Source: an uncultured Brevinema sp.
Lineage (GTDB): Bacteria > Spirochaetota > Brevinematia > Brevinematales > Brevinemataceae
Direction: 5' to 3'
DNA length: 64,000 nt
NCBI GenBank assembly: GCA_947038195.1
Contig: CAMQVI010000003.1
Span: 22,740 to 86,739, forward strand
Part shown: piece after piece, positions 1 through 10,473 of the stretch
How the letters are laid out: every line of letters begins with the position of its first letter
How positions within the stretch are numbered: the stretch's first letter is position 1
Position numbers and translations under genes: made by a program
Notes under the pieces: generated by a model
Told to the model about the DNA's origin: nothing
The model's input: only the letters and a program-made list of their open reading frames with translations
Database searches by the model: none

Positions 1-1488
1 ATGTTCTTTACATGCTTGAGCTACGTGTCGAAGAACCATCAGGAGAGCTGGGTTAGAAGAGCTGTGATAATGAGCAACAGAAGTATTATTTCTATCCACT
101 GCAAGAAGGTATTGAATAAGGTCATTGGAGCCTATACTTACAAAATCTGTATAAGGAAGAAAATCTCTAATAGCAATAGCTGTGGAAGGAACCTCTGCCA
201 TCATCCCAATAGGGATAGGGCATTCTCTATGTCCATGAATTTCTTCATAAATATCTAAACAAACTTTTTTTAAGCTTATAAAATCTTCTAAAGTGGAAAT
301 AAAAGGTATCATGATTTTAAGTCTAGGGTGTTTTTCGTAGGTAGTAATAAGGGCTCTTATTTGTTTTTTAAATTCTGTAGGGTCTTGTACAAAAAGACGA
401 GTAGATCGGAAACCTAAGAAAGGATTGTCTTCGTTTACAGGGGATAGAGCGCTGTTCTTAATAGTTTTATCCCCACCTATATCTAGGGTACGGATAGTAA
501 CAGGCCCTTTAGTCTGTTCCATTAATTTTTCATAGTAGCGAGCCTGATCTTCTTCGTCGAGGTAAGAAGATGAGGCAAGAAATAAGTCCTCTGTTCGGTA
601 TAGTCCTATACCATCGGCATGATATTTTTCTACTAGGCTAGTGTCATTAAGATTTCCTATATTAGCCATGACGAAAACACACTCATTATCTTCGCTATTT
701 TCAGCAGAACAATTTTTGGTAGTTTGGAGCATATCATGTTCGTATTGGATGCGTCTTTTTTTGATTTCTTGATATTGAGAAGATACGCTGGGGCTAGGTC
801 CCAAAACAATAGTCCCTGTATAAGCATCCATAATGACACGATCTTTAGAAGAAAATAAATTGAACTGTTCTTTAATACCAAAAATAGCGGGAATATTTAA
901 ACTTTCTGCTAAAATCGCCGTATGAGAAGTCGCTCCACCCGTAGCAGTGATAATTCCTAGAATATTAGTGGGGGGAATGTGTAGTAACTCAGCTACAGAT
1001 AAAGATTCAGCGACAATAATCTTAGGTTTACGAAGAGCTTCAAAGCCCCCATGGCCTAAAATTTTCTCGAGGATTTTATCACCTATAGATTTAAAATCGT
1101 CAAATCGAGAACGGAAATATTCATTTTCGATTTTAGAAAATTCTTGCTCAATGATTTTCATCGTTTCTTGAACGGCTTTTACAGCAGTTCTTTTTTTTTC
1201 TTTGATTAGATTGGGAATATTTTGAGTAAAAGTAGGGTCGCCTAATAGAGCTATATAAAGTTCTATTAGCTGAGTGGTGGTAGATTTAGATTTTTCCTCG
1301 CTGGGCTGAAGAAGGTCTTGAAATTCTTTTTTTAGAGAATCAAGCACCCCTAGATAACAGGCAATTTCTGTCTCGACATCTAAAGGAGGTAGGTTTTTGT
1401 TGGGAATTGCTTTAACCGAATTTAATTTAATAAAGACAGAGCCTTCTACAATACCAGGATGAACGGGGAAGCCTTTTATGGTTGTCAT
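1..1488 (-). CDS. ptsI: Phosphoenolpyruvate-protein phosphotransferase (PTS enzyme I), C-terminal part beyond left edge
   Basis: Not in ORF track because it has no stop in the window. Reverse-strand translation from ATG at 1488 gives MTTIKGFPVHPGIVEGSVF..., the phospho-His motif GGATSHTAILA (~930) and ADGIGLYRTE; open through position 1. Confidence 0.95.
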   Translation of the reverse strand, partial: MTTIKGFPVHPGIVEGSVFIKLNSVKAIPNKNLPPLDVETEIACYLGVLDSLKKEFQDLLQPSEEKSKSTTTQLIELYIALLGDPTFTQNIPNLIKEKKRTAVKAVQETMKIIEQEFSKIENEYFRSRFDDFKSIGDKILEKILGHGGFEALRKPKIIVAESLSVAELLHIPPTNILGIITATGGATSHTAILAESLNIPAIFGIKEQFNLFSSKDRVIMDAYTGTIVLGPSPSVSSQYQEIKKRRIQYEHDMLQTTKNCSAENSEDNECVFVMANIGNLNDTSLVEKYHADGIGLYRTEDLFLASSSYLDEEDQARYYEKLMEQTKGPVTIRTLDIGGDKTIKNSALSPVNEDNPFLGFRSTRLFVQDPTEFKKQIRALITTYEKHPRLKIMIPFISTLEDFISLKKVCLDIYEEIHGHRECPIPIGMMAEVPSTAIAIRDFLPYTDFVSIGSNDLIQYLLAVDRNNTSVAHYHSSSNPALLMVLRHVAQACKEH

Positions 1489-1637
1489 ATTCTATCCTAA
1501 AAATGAAATAATATATATATATATTATACAGGTATTTTGAAAAAAATCAACTATAAATATATTATAGAACTTAATAAGGAAGGATATTATTTTTTTTCTA
1601 AGAATTCCGATAATTAAGATACCAAAAGGAGGATTTA

Positions 1638-2129
1638 GTGGAACAAATTATAGAGTATGTCGTTATCGCTTGTATTGTGTCAGGGGTGATTATTGGACTA
1701 GGGCAAGGTTTTGCAAAAATCTTTTTTTCTTGGTTTAGTTTATTTGTAGGAATAGTAGTAGCGATAAATTTTTCTTATGGGCTATTAGCTCGAATATTAC
1801 CACAATATCAAAGTAATATCTTAGCTATTGTGGGTGCTGGACTGGTTTTATTTATTTTAGTTTATCTTGTTATTATGAATGTAGCTAAAATGGTAGCTAA
1901 AATGTGCCTACATCTTCATATGGGGGGATTGAACAGTCTTCTCGGAGGATTTTTTGCAGGGGTGCAAATGATGATAATAGCAGGATTGGCGATTTATTGG
2001 ATTATGGTGGCAGGATGGGTTAATATGGAATCCTACCCAGTTTCTATGTTTTCAGCTTATTGGGCAGAGACCATTATTCTTCTTGTAGGTTCTCAAGTGG
2101 GATTCGTGAATAATCTTTTACAAAAATAG
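1638..2129 (+). CDS. CvpA-like membrane protein
   Basis: 163 aa, GTG start after AGGAGG; four hydrophobic segments and CvpA-like N-terminus. Confidence 0.65.
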   Translation: MEQIIEYVVIACIVSGVIIGLGQGFAKIFFSWFSLFVGIVVAINFSYGLLARILPQYQSNILAIVGAGLVLFILVYLVIMNVAKMVAKMCLHLHMGGLNSLLGGFFAGVQMMIIAGLAIYWIMVAGWVNMESYPVSMFSAYWAETIILLVGSQVGFVNNLLQK

Positions 2130-2143
2130 TTTTTATTGTAATC

Positions 2144-2181
2144 AAAAAAGCCTCTATACTTTAAAATATAGAGGCTTTTTT
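2144..2181. terminator. Hairpin terminator between convergent cvpA-like gene and glyQ
   Basis: AAAAAAGCCTCTATA..TATAGAGGCTTTTTT, U-tracts in both directions. Confidence 0.85.
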
Positions 2182-3057
2182 CTATCCTGTGATTTTTTCT
2201 TTTTGATCCAAACGTTCTACCCATGCTTCGGCTACTTGCGCCGTCATACTACGAACTCTTAAAATATAAGACTCTCTTTCTGTGACAGAAATAGCACCCA
2301 GAGAACCTAAGGTGTTAAAAATATGGGAACATTTTATAGCAAGGTCATAAGCAGCAAATATGGCTTTAGCTCCTATAGCTAATTCAAATTCTTTTTCAAA
2401 GTCATCAAATAATCTAAAATAAAGGGATTGAGTGGCTACTTCAAAAGAATAAGTAGAATAATCCCACTCTGAATCTAAATGCAAATCTCCATAAGTAGTG
2501 GTATCATTCCATTGTAGATCTTTAAAATGTTCTACCCCTTGTAAGTACATGGCTAGTCTTTCTGTTCCATAAGTAAGCTCAGCAGGAACAGAGGGCAAGG
2601 TAATACCCCCCACTTGCTGAAAATAGGTGTATTGAGTGATTTCCATACCATCTAACCAGACTTCCCAGCCTAATCCCCAAGCTCCAAGAGTCGGTGATTT
2701 CCAATCATCATGCACAAAACGTAAATCATGTTTTTTCAGGTCTACCCCTATGTATTCTAAACTTTGTAAATAAAGATCCATAATATTTTCGGGAGCAGGT
2801 TTTAGGAGTGCTTGAAATTGATAATAAAAGCCCATACGATTGGGGTTTTCTCCATAACGTCCATCTCCAGGACGACGGCAAGGCTCAACATAAGCCACAC
2901 GCCAAGGATTGGCTCCTAAAGATCTTAAAAAAGTATCTGGGTTAAAAGTCCCAGCCCCTTTTTCCAAATCGTAAGGTTCACGAATAAGACAATCTTGTTT
3001 TGCCCAAAATTCTTTTAGTTTGAAGATAATATCTTGAAAAGTAAGTGCTTTTGCCAT
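2182..3057 (-). CDS. glyQ: Glycyl-tRNA synthetase alpha subunit
   Basis: Characteristic GlyQ sequence [59 protein letters not shown]. Confidence 0.95.
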   Translation of the reverse strand: MAKALTFQDIIFKLKEFWAKQDCLIREPYDLEKGAGTFNPDTFLRSLGANPWRVAYVEPCRRPGDGRYGENPNRMGFYYQFQALLKPAPENIMDLYLQSLEYIGVDLKKHDLRFVHDDWKSPTLGAWGLGWEVWLDGMEITQYTYFQQVGGITLPSVPAELTYGTERLAMYLQGVEHFKDLQWNDTTTYGDLHLDSEWDYSTYSFEVATQSLYFRLFDDFEKEFELAIGAKAIFAAYDLAIKCSHIFNTLGSLGAISVTERESYILRVRSMTAQVAEAWVERLDQKEKITG

Positions 3058-3118
3058 GTTGGTTTCCTCATCTTGGAATGTAGCTTTATTATATCATATC
3101 TCTATCAAATTTTCAAGC

Positions 3119-4054
3119 TTAAGAGTTCGCTGCTCTAAAGAGTCTATCTCTTAAAGCTACCCCTTGATGGATATTAGGGGGGATTTCACAATAAATCCTC
3201 TCTATTCCTTGTTGGTCACAGAGAAAGAAAGTATAATATAAGGCATGAACGTATTGTGAAATATTATCAAAATGATAGATGTATTTGTATTCTTGAGTAT
3301 CGATATCTAAATCGTTATTTAGATATAAAATAGCTGAGTTTTCATTGATAAAATCGAGCTTATCTTCAAATAATATAATTTGAGCTAGGGGTTTATAGTG
3401 GGTAAATTGAGTGCCGGGAGATTGGTGAGATATTATTGTATTAGAGCTGGGCTTAATACCTGTTTTTTCTTCTATCATCTCTGCTGTAATATGTCCTGCC
3501 CTTAAAATATAAATATTTTCTTTGTCCACTTTAAGGACGGTGGATTCTATTCCTATATCTAAGACACCCCCATCTAGGAGTACAGCAGCTTTCCCTTTCA
3601 TGTAATGCTCTGCCATTTCAAAGCTTGTGGGGGAGGGTTTCCCAGAGATATTAGCAGAGGGAGCACAAATAGGGACACCTACTGCTTTTAAAAATTCGAG
3701 AGCGATAGGATGATTAGGGATACGAACACCTACGCTATCCAAGCCCCCAGATACTTCTTTAGGGATTTTGGAACGTTTGGGTAGGATAAGAGAAATAGGA
3801 CCAGGGGCAAATAATTCAAATAATCTTTCTTCTAAAGGGTTTAGAGAAGATGCTACTTTAAGACAATCATCAAGACTGGGCACATGGACGATGAGAGGGT
3901 TCGTGGGGGGGCGTTTTTTGAGCTCAAATATTTTAAGGACAGCCTCTTTACAAAGAGCATTCGCTCCTAGACCGTAGACCGTTTCTGTAGGAAATACGAC
4001 ACAATTATTCTCGTGAATAGCTGAAACAGCTTGTTGGATGATAAGATTATTCAC
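3119..4054 (-). CDS. tsaC: L-threonylcarbamoyladenylate synthase (Sua5/YwlC type)
   Basis: FPTETVYGLGANA, KKRPPTNPLIVHV, CAPSANISGKPSPTS; 311 aa with Sua5-type C-terminal extension. Confidence 0.92.
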   Translation of the reverse strand: MNNLIIQQAVSAIHENNCVVFPTETVYGLGANALCKEAVLKIFELKKRPPTNPLIVHVPSLDDCLKVASSLNPLEERLFELFAPGPISLILPKRSKIPKEVSGGLDSVGVRIPNHPIALEFLKAVGVPICAPSANISGKPSPTSFEMAEHYMKGKAAVLLDGGVLDIGIESTVLKVDKENIYILRAGHITAEMIEEKTGIKPSSNTIISHQSPGTQFTHYKPLAQIILFEDKLDFINENSAILYLNNDLDIDTQEYKYIYHFDNISQYVHALYYTFFLCDQQGIERIYCEIPPNIHQGVALRDRLFRAANS

Positions 4055-4057
4055 AAT

Positions 4058-4936
4058 TTATCTTCTTGCAGTGTGGCGTCTTAGTAGTTTATCTATTGTT
4101 TTTACATAGTCTGTAGAGGCATCTACTTCTGCGTGTTCTAGAGCTAGTTTTCTAAATATTTTTTTATATTGGGTAGCAAAAAAATCTTCATCTGTTAAGG
4201 ATTTTTTAGTGATAGAGCTAAGCTTGGATTCTCCTGTTTCCATATCTTCTAGTTCTGTGATTATAGGGAGGGAAAATGGGGAAGAAAAACTTTGTTCTAG
4301 GGGGTCTCTAACGACGATAGGGATTACCTCATGTTTTTTGGCTAAGGTACCCAAGGCATGTTCGTAAGAGCTATCAAAGAAATCACTTAAAACAAAAATA
4401 ACCGCTTTTTTCTTGATGAGATGGTTCGCTTTTCTGAATACGACATCAAGATTAGTTAGAGGGGATAGGGATTGGTAATAAAAGACATCTCTTATGATAC
4501 GAAGCATGTGCGAGTAATTACGAGTAGGGGGAATGATTTTTTCTATTTGGTCTGAGACAAGGATAAGCCCCGTTTTATCGTTAGCAAAGAAAGCAGTAAA
4601 GCCCAAAAGGGCAGTAATTTCTGCCATAATATGTCTTTTTGATTTAACACTTCCGAAATCTTCGGAGGAAGAAATATCTACAATAAAATAAGTGAGCAGT
4701 TCTCTTTCTTCTGTAAAGGTTTTTACGAAGGGTTCATTCATACGAGCCGTAACATTCCAATCGATATCTCTGACATTATCCCCATGAATATAGCTACGTA
4801 CTTCGTCAAATTCCATACCCCTTCCACGAAAAGAACTTTTATAGTCACTTTGGAGGGAGCTATTCACCATTTTACGAGCTTTAATTTCTAGGTGTTTGGT
4901 CTGAGCGACAATCTCAGAAATAGGAATATCAACCAT
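4058..4936 (-). CDS. DUF58 domain protein (vWA-like)
   Basis: FRGRGMEFDEVRSYIHGDNVRDIDWNVTARMNEPFVKTFTEERELLTYFIVDISSS is the DUF58 core. Confidence 0.88.
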   Translation of the reverse strand: MVDIPISEIVAQTKHLEIKARKMVNSSLQSDYKSSFRGRGMEFDEVRSYIHGDNVRDIDWNVTARMNEPFVKTFTEERELLTYFIVDISSSEDFGSVKSKRHIMAEITALLGFTAFFANDKTGLILVSDQIEKIIPPTRNYSHMLRIIRDVFYYQSLSPLTNLDVVFRKANHLIKKKAVIFVLSDFFDSSYEHALGTLAKKHEVIPIVVRDPLEQSFSSPFSLPIITELEDMETGESKLSSITKKSLTDEDFFATQYKKIFRKLALEHAEVDASTDYVKTIDKLLRRHTARR

Positions 4937-5232
4937 TATTTTTTATCCTTATCTTCTTTTTCTACCAAAGTAGTTTCGATAAAATCTATATTGTTTGATT
5001 GAGGGGGAGGGTTTTGACGATCCCCCGTTTTATAAGTCCTAACATGGATAAAAGAACCAGCAGGATTTTTCCCTGTGATTTTTGCTATAAGCCACATAAT
5101 TCCAAAGGAAACAAAACCAATAACAACAATAACCATAAAAACAGGGAGAAAGAAATAAAACAGAAAGAAAATCCCTACAAGGAAAGAGAGAAGAGAAAAA
5201 ATCCCAAAAGGATCGTTGGATCTAAATTGCAT
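4936..5232 (-). CDS. Small membrane protein
   Basis: 98 aa, two hydrophobic segments; abuts the DUF58 gene in an operon-like arrangement. Confidence 0.6.
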   Translation of the reverse strand: MQFRSNDPFGIFSLLSFLVGIFFLFYFFLPVFMVIVVIGFVSFGIMWLIAKITGKNPAGSFIHVRTYKTGDRQNPPPQSNNIDFIETTLVEKEDKDKK

Positions 5233-5241
5233 TAGGTGCTC

Positions 5242-5703
5242 TTAAAAGAAAGGTATTCGGTATAAGATAGAGTGTAATACGGCTACCACTAAGGTGAGCC
5301 ACCCAGCGATAGGGGATATTTTTTCTAGGACGATATTTAGTTGTACTTTGAGGGGCTCATAAGGTATCCAGTCAAATAATTGAGGGACAAGGATAAAAGC
5401 ATCAAAAAATAACATAGTAGCAGGAATAAGAGCTCCAATAAGAGTTATCCCTCCGTAGATAGATCCAAAATCGGGAGCAAAGAAATTCCACAAGGCTAAT
5501 ATAATAGCGACATGTCCTGAAATCATTCTCACTTTATCATTTTCTAAGAAAAGCAGACCTTCTTTTAGTTTTAAAACAAAACTACTAGGGGAATCTTGCT
5601 TACTGATACGATTGTTTATGGCATCACTTATTGGGTGTGCTAGTAATAAAATGGCGTAATAAAATAGTGCGAGCACTAAAAGAAATACTCCTAATATAGA
5701 CAT
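5242..5703 (-). CDS. Integral membrane protein, unknown function
   Basis: 153 aa, several hydrophobic helices, co-directional with preceding genes. Confidence 0.6.
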   Translation of the reverse strand: MSILGVFLLVLALFYYAILLLAHPISDAINNRISKQDSPSSFVLKLKEGLLFLENDKVRMISGHVAIILALWNFFAPDFGSIYGGITLIGALIPATMLFFDAFILVPQLFDWIPYEPLKVQLNIVLEKISPIAGWLTLVVAVLHSILYRIPFF

Positions 5704-5902
5704 AATTAACTCCTTAAAATCAATCTAATTCAATTAGATTATACATAATTTTTCCCATTACGTCAAGGTTGAGCACTTGTTAATTTTTTTACTCGATATT
5801 ACTTAAGTCTATAATAAAATAAATTACTTGCATTTAATGTTTTTTTATTATATAATTAAATTTAGGAATCATTATTCAAAATAAGGGACGAGGTGGGTTA
5901 AG

Positions 5903-6907
5903 ATGAGTGGAAGTGTTGTAGAAAATAAACCAATTAAAATAGGTGTAGTCGGCGCTGGTCATATGGGGCAATACCATATAAATCTCTTATCAAAAATATT
6001 ACCAGAAAATCATATTTTCATCTATGATCAAGATTCAGAGCGTAGTAAACTTATGGCAGAAACTTACCAAGCAGTCTCTTGCCCTGTCTTAGAAGAGTGC
6101 TTATCAGCAGTAGATGCTGTTATTATAGCGGTACCTACTTATTTACATTATGAATATGCCATGAAAGCGATGAAAGCTGGGTGCCATGTTCTTGTAGAAA
6201 AACCTATATCTAATGATTTAAAATGTGCTCAAGAAATGATGGCTTATGCAGAAGAAAATAATTTAATCCTTCATATAGGACATATAGAACGTTTTAATGG
6301 TGCTGTACAAGCAATGCGTGATATTGTCGATAAGCCTTATTATTTTCAAGCGCAACGCATAGGCTCTGTGTCTCGTATCCAAGATGTGGGTGTGGTGTTG
6401 GATTTGATGATACATGATATTGATATTATTCTATCTTTTGTTGATTCCCCTGTCCGTGAAGTCGTAGCCTACGGAGAATCCATAATTACGGATTTTGAAG
6501 ATTATGCTTTAGCTACCTTATATTTTGAAAATGGAACAGTAGCCACCCTAACAGCCAGTCGTGTTTCTAGTCATAAAGCAAGAACAATGTTTGTCTCTCA
6601 AGAAAAAATATATATTCAGCTAGATTATTCCACAAATGATTTAGTCGTCTATAAAAATCAATATACAGAGTACACAGTCTCTCAAAGTCAAATTACCTAT
6701 AAAGAAGAAAATATTGTTGATAGGGTCGTAGTCCACAAAGACAATCCCCTTAAGCTAGAGCTAGAATACTTTATAGATGAAATCAGTGGTAACCTAGGTG
6801 CTAGTAAGTATAAAAATATTCTCTGGGATTCCCATTCCAATCTCTACACTATGGAAATAGCGTTCAGAATTCTAAAAGAAATAGAAAGAAGTGGCAAGAG
6901 AAGTTAA
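5903..6907 (+). CDS. Gfo/Idh/MocA family oxidoreductase
   Basis: KIGVVGAGHMGQYHINLL nucleotide-binding motif, LVEKPISND. Confidence 0.9.
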   Translation: MSGSVVENKPIKIGVVGAGHMGQYHINLLSKILPENHIFIYDQDSERSKLMAETYQAVSCPVLEECLSAVDAVIIAVPTYLHYEYAMKAMKAGCHVLVEKPISNDLKCAQEMMAYAEENNLILHIGHIERFNGAVQAMRDIVDKPYYFQAQRIGSVSRIQDVGVVLDLMIHDIDIILSFVDSPVREVVAYGESIITDFEDYALATLYFENGTVATLTASRVSSHKARTMFVSQEKIYIQLDYSTNDLVVYKNQYTEYTVSQSQITYKEENIVDRVVVHKDNPLKLELEYFIDEISGNLGASKYKNILWDSHSNLYTMEIAFRILKEIERSGKRS

Positions 6908-7428
6908 ATTTCTCTTGCATCTACTAATCGAAGATCAAAAAAATCATCCTCTCGTTCTGTGGCTAATAATAATTGTAAACTTAAACACACACTTTCTTTT
7001 CGGATTTCTTCTCTAGTACCTTCTAATAAAAACTGCTGTGCCCACCCTCCCTCCAGAGACAAAACTGCTATATATACAGTGCCCACAGGTTTAAGAGGGG
7101 TTCCTCCATCTGGGCCTGCAATACCCGTAATAGCTATGACATAGTCAGCCTTAGATAATTCTAAAGCTCCCTTACTCATTTCTATTGCTGACTCAAAACT
7201 AACTGCTCCATGAGTTTCTAAAGTAGCGGGGGGTACTTTTAAAATATCTTGTTTAATTCTATTATCATAAGAAACAACGCCCCCTAGTAAGACCTTAGAG
7301 GAACCTGATATATTGGCGATACTAGCTGATATAAGACCTGCTGTACAACTTTCGGCGGTGAAAATCATTTTATTTTCTTTCCCTAAAAGACTAACCACTT
7401 CTTGAGCTAGTTTATTAATTTTTTCCAT
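6904..7428 (-). CDS. pncC: CinA C-terminal domain / nicotinamide-nucleotide amidohydrolase (PncC-type)
   Basis: TAESCTAGLISASIANISGSSKVLLGGVVSYDN, ITGIAGPDGGTPLKPVGTVYIA. Confidence 0.9.
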   Translation of the reverse strand: MEKINKLAQEVVSLLGKENKMIFTAESCTAGLISASIANISGSSKVLLGGVVSYDNRIKQDILKVPPATLETHGAVSFESAIEMSKGALELSKADYVIAITGIAGPDGGTPLKPVGTVYIAVLSLEGGWAQQFLLEGTREEIRKESVCLSLQLLLATEREDDFFDLRLVDAREI

Positions 7429-7527
7429 TATCCTGTCCTTATTGTTTGTTCTTTTTTATTTAATAGTCTTGCTTATATAATAAAAAATAGATATAATATA
7501 TTATAAATCAAATTAGGAGAATGAGCA

Positions 7528-9183
7528 ATGTTAAAAATGAAAAATCCTACAGAAACTCAATCATGGGAAAAATTACAAGACCATTATGAAACTATCAAAA
7601 ACGTGGAAATGAAAGAAATGTTTTTAGCAGAAGATAAAAACGATAAATCTCGTTTTGATAAATATCATATTTTGTTTAAAGATCTTCTTTTTGATTATTC
7701 TAAAAATCGTATTAATGAAGATACTATGTCTTTATTGGTTAATCTAGCAAAAGAATTAGACCTTAAAGATGCTATTAATAAGCAATTTTCAGGAGATATT
7801 ATTAATGGTACAGAACAAAGAGCCGTTCTTCACACTGCTCTTCGCAACCAGTCTTCTAATCCTGTACTTGTAGATGGTAAAGATGTTATGCCCAGTGTGA
7901 GAGAAGTTTTAGCTCGTATTAAGGTTTTTTCTAACAAAGTACGTTCAGGAGAATGGAAAGGCTACACGGGTAAAGCGATTACTGATGTGGTAAATGTAGG
8001 GATAGGGGGATCAGATTTAGGTCCTGTTATGGTTGTAGAAGCTCTAAAACACTATAATACCCAATTAAATGTTCATTTTGTATCTAATGTAGATGGTACG
8101 CACATTGTAGAAACTTTAAAAGATTTAGATATGGAAACGACTTTATTTGTTGTTGCCTCAAAAACCTTTACCACTCAAGAAACGATGACTAATGCTGAAT
8201 CGGCAAAAAATTTATTTCTCAAAAAAGCCAAAAATCCTAGTCACGTAGCTAAACATTTTGTTGCTGTATCCACTAATGCTGAGTTAGTAGAAAAATTTGG
8301 TATTGATACGGAGAATATGTTTGGATTTTGGAATTGGGTAGGGGGACGTTATTCTATATGGTCTGCTGTAGGACTGCCTATCGCCTTAGCTTTGGGCTTT
8401 GATAATTTTGAAGGTCTTTTAAAAGGTGCTTACGATATGGATGAGCATTTTAAAAACACAGATTTTGATAAAAACATTCCTGTTATTATGGCACTTTTAG
8501 GCATTTGGTATAATAATTTTTTTGGTGCAGAAAGCTCAGCTATTCTCCCTTATGATCAATATTTACACCGTTTTGCAGCCTACTTTCAACAGGGAGATAT
8601 GGAATCCAGTGGAAAATATGTAGACAGATCGGGTAAACCTGTAAACTATCAAACAGGACCTATTATTTGGGGGGAACCTGGTACGAATGGTCAACATGCT
8701 TTTTATCAGCTTATTCATCAAGGCACCAAATTAATCCCTTGTGATTTCCTTGCTCCTATAGAAAGCTTAAATCCTCTAGGGGAACATCACAAAATATTAT
8801 TATCTAATTATTTCGCTCAAACAGAAGCTTTAATGAAAGGTAAGAGCTTAGAAGAAGTTACGGAAGAATTAAAAAATGCTAAAAAATCTAATGAAGAAAT
8901 AGCATTTTTAGCTCCTTTCAAAGTCTTTCTAGGTAATAAACCAAGTAATTCTTTCCTCTTTAAAAAAATGACCCCTTCTATGCTGGGAATGTTGGTAGCC
9001 ATGTATGAACATAAAATATTTGTACAGGGTATTGTTTGGAATATTTTCAGTTTTGACCAATGGGGTGTAGAATTAGGAAAAGTGCTAGCAGGACGTATCC
9101 TCCCTGAGTTACAAGGGAAAGAAAAAATAAACACTCATGATTCTTCTACCAATAGTCTAATTAATGCTTTTAAAAATAACTAA
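7528..9183 (+). CDS. pgi: Glucose-6-phosphate isomerase
   Basis: [68 protein letters not shown]. Confidence 0.97.
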   Translation: MLKMKNPTETQSWEKLQDHYETIKNVEMKEMFLAEDKNDKSRFDKYHILFKDLLFDYSKNRINEDTMSLLVNLAKELDLKDAINKQFSGDIINGTEQRAVLHTALRNQSSNPVLVDGKDVMPSVREVLARIKVFSNKVRSGEWKGYTGKAITDVVNVGIGGSDLGPVMVVEALKHYNTQLNVHFVSNVDGTHIVETLKDLDMETTLFVVASKTFTTQETMTNAESAKNLFLKKAKNPSHVAKHFVAVSTNAELVEKFGIDTENMFGFWNWVGGRYSIWSAVGLPIALALGFDNFEGLLKGAYDMDEHFKNTDFDKNIPVIMALLGIWYNNFFGAESSAILPYDQYLHRFAAYFQQGDMESSGKYVDRSGKPVNYQTGPIIWGEPGTNGQHAFYQLIHQGTKLIPCDFLAPIESLNPLGEHHKILLSNYFAQTEALMKGKSLEEVTEELKNAKKSNEEIAFLAPFKVFLGNKPSNSFLFKKMTPSMLGMLVAMYEHKIFVQGIVWNIFSFDQWGVELGKVLAGRILPELQGKEKINTHDSSTNSLINAFKNN

Positions 9184-9186
9184 ATT

Positions 9187-9213
9187 AAAAAAAGGGCTGA
9201 AAAGCCCTTTTTT
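9187..9213. terminator. Bidirectional terminator between pgi and the convergent secreted-protein gene
   Basis: AAAAAAAGGGCTGAAAAGCCCTTTTTT. Confidence 0.88.
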
Positions 9214-9215
9214 GA

Positions 9216-9806
9216 TTATCGAACAAAGCGAAAAGCCCCGAGTTTAATATTTGGTTTAGTGTAATCTCCCAGCACCTCATACTGAAGCATAGTATCATCA
9301 CTGGTATCTATAGAAATAAGCGTTTCTATAGATATATGTCCTGTTTCTTCAAAATCAGGATGCTCAAAAACATCTGTAGTGAGTACTTTCTTTTTACGGT
9401 CAATAAATGCTAAGCCAAAAGAGACTGCTTTTTTAGGCACAAGATAGATGTCTTTCATTCCTTTAAAATAGCGACCTGTATCCCTATCAATAAAAAATAC
9501 ATGATTGGGGTTAGGTTTTTCTGATATACTTATTTTTATTGTTTCTATGATATCACTTTTTTTATCATAGAATACAAGAGCGAGAAATTCCCCCTTAGGA
9601 AGGTTGGAAATACTGTTGATCACCCTTATTATTCGATAGCTTTTAAGATTTTTTTCTATGCTATCTTCTTCTCTTTGAATGAGCATAGTCTTTCTAGAAG
9701 GTTTTTTAGGGGCATCAAAACTCACCTCAATACCACTAGGAAATACTTGTATAGCGTAATTAGTGGTGTTTATTAACAAGAATAAAATTAAATAAATGAT
9801 TTTCAT
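9216..9806 (-). CDS. Secreted protein, unknown function (paralogue of 9825-10445)
   Basis: N-terminal signal peptide-like segment; alignable by eye to the adjacent ORF. Confidence 0.7.
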   Translation of the reverse strand: MKIIYLILFLLINTTNYAIQVFPSGIEVSFDAPKKPSRKTMLIQREEDSIEKNLKSYRIIRVINSISNLPKGEFLALVFYDKKSDIIETIKISISEKPNPNHVFFIDRDTGRYFKGMKDIYLVPKKAVSFGLAFIDRKKKVLTTDVFEHPDFEETGHISIETLISIDTSDDTMLQYEVLGDYTKPNIKLGAFRFVR

Positions 9807-9824
9807 AAAGACCTCTCAAATAGT

Positions 9825-10445
9825 TTATAAAATATGAAAAATTCCTACTCTCGTAAAAAGATTTTCTTTAGTGCCTAATAGCTCTACTTGTAGTATCGCT
9901 CTATCAGCAGGACGAATTTTTTGGAAATTAACTATTTGAACTTGATTGTTATTATTAAAATTTTCATGATTTGCTGTTGCGATAATGTTATCTTCTTCAT
10001 CTATAACAGCAAAAATAAAATATTCAGCTTCTTCAGGAATATCATAAACATCTAATTTACCTTTGAAATTGTTATAAGAAGTTTTATCCATAAAAGAGAT
10101 ATATTCTGGACTAGGTTTATCTGTATCTAGGACTATTTTTTTTTCGATAAGAGTATTATTTTCATCATAAAATAATATAGCTGTGTATTGCTTTTTCTCC
10201 AAAGAAAGAGTGTTTACAATACGAATAAAACGATTGTGCTGTATCATGGCAGGGGCGACTAGTTCTTCTTTTTTACCCCTCTTTCTTCGTTTTTTCTTAT
10301 AATCTGTTTCTTCGGGAACTTTTATTTTTTCTGGTACTATAAAGGACGCTTTAATAGAAGCAGGATAAGCTCGTAGTGTAGATATATCTGCATAGATAGC
10401 AGATGAAAACAGTAAGAAAAATATGTTAAGTGCAAAAAATCGCAT
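9825..10445 (-). CDS. Secreted protein, unknown function (paralogue of 9216-9806)
   Basis: N-terminal signal peptide (MRFFALNIFFLLFSSAIYA) and shared core pattern with neighbour. Confidence 0.7.
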   Translation of the reverse strand: MRFFALNIFFLLFSSAIYADISTLRAYPASIKASFIVPEKIKVPEETDYKKKRRKRGKKEELVAPAMIQHNRFIRIVNTLSLEKKQYTAILFYDENNTLIEKKIVLDTDKPSPEYISFMDKTSYNNFKGKLDVYDIPEEAEYFIFAVIDEEDNIIATANHENFNNNNQVQIVNFQKIRPADRAILQVELLGTKENLFTRVGIFHIL

Positions 10446-10473
10446 AAAAACCTCTTTGATTTAGAATGGAGTA

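Noticed and set aside
657-881. 74-aa minus-strand ORF
   Set aside because: Out-of-frame ORF inside ptsI, whose true frame continues across the same region.
4058-5703. Complete Bat/MoxR-type operon
   Set aside because: Only a DUF58 gene and two small membrane proteins are present; no MoxR ATPase or BatA/B in the window.
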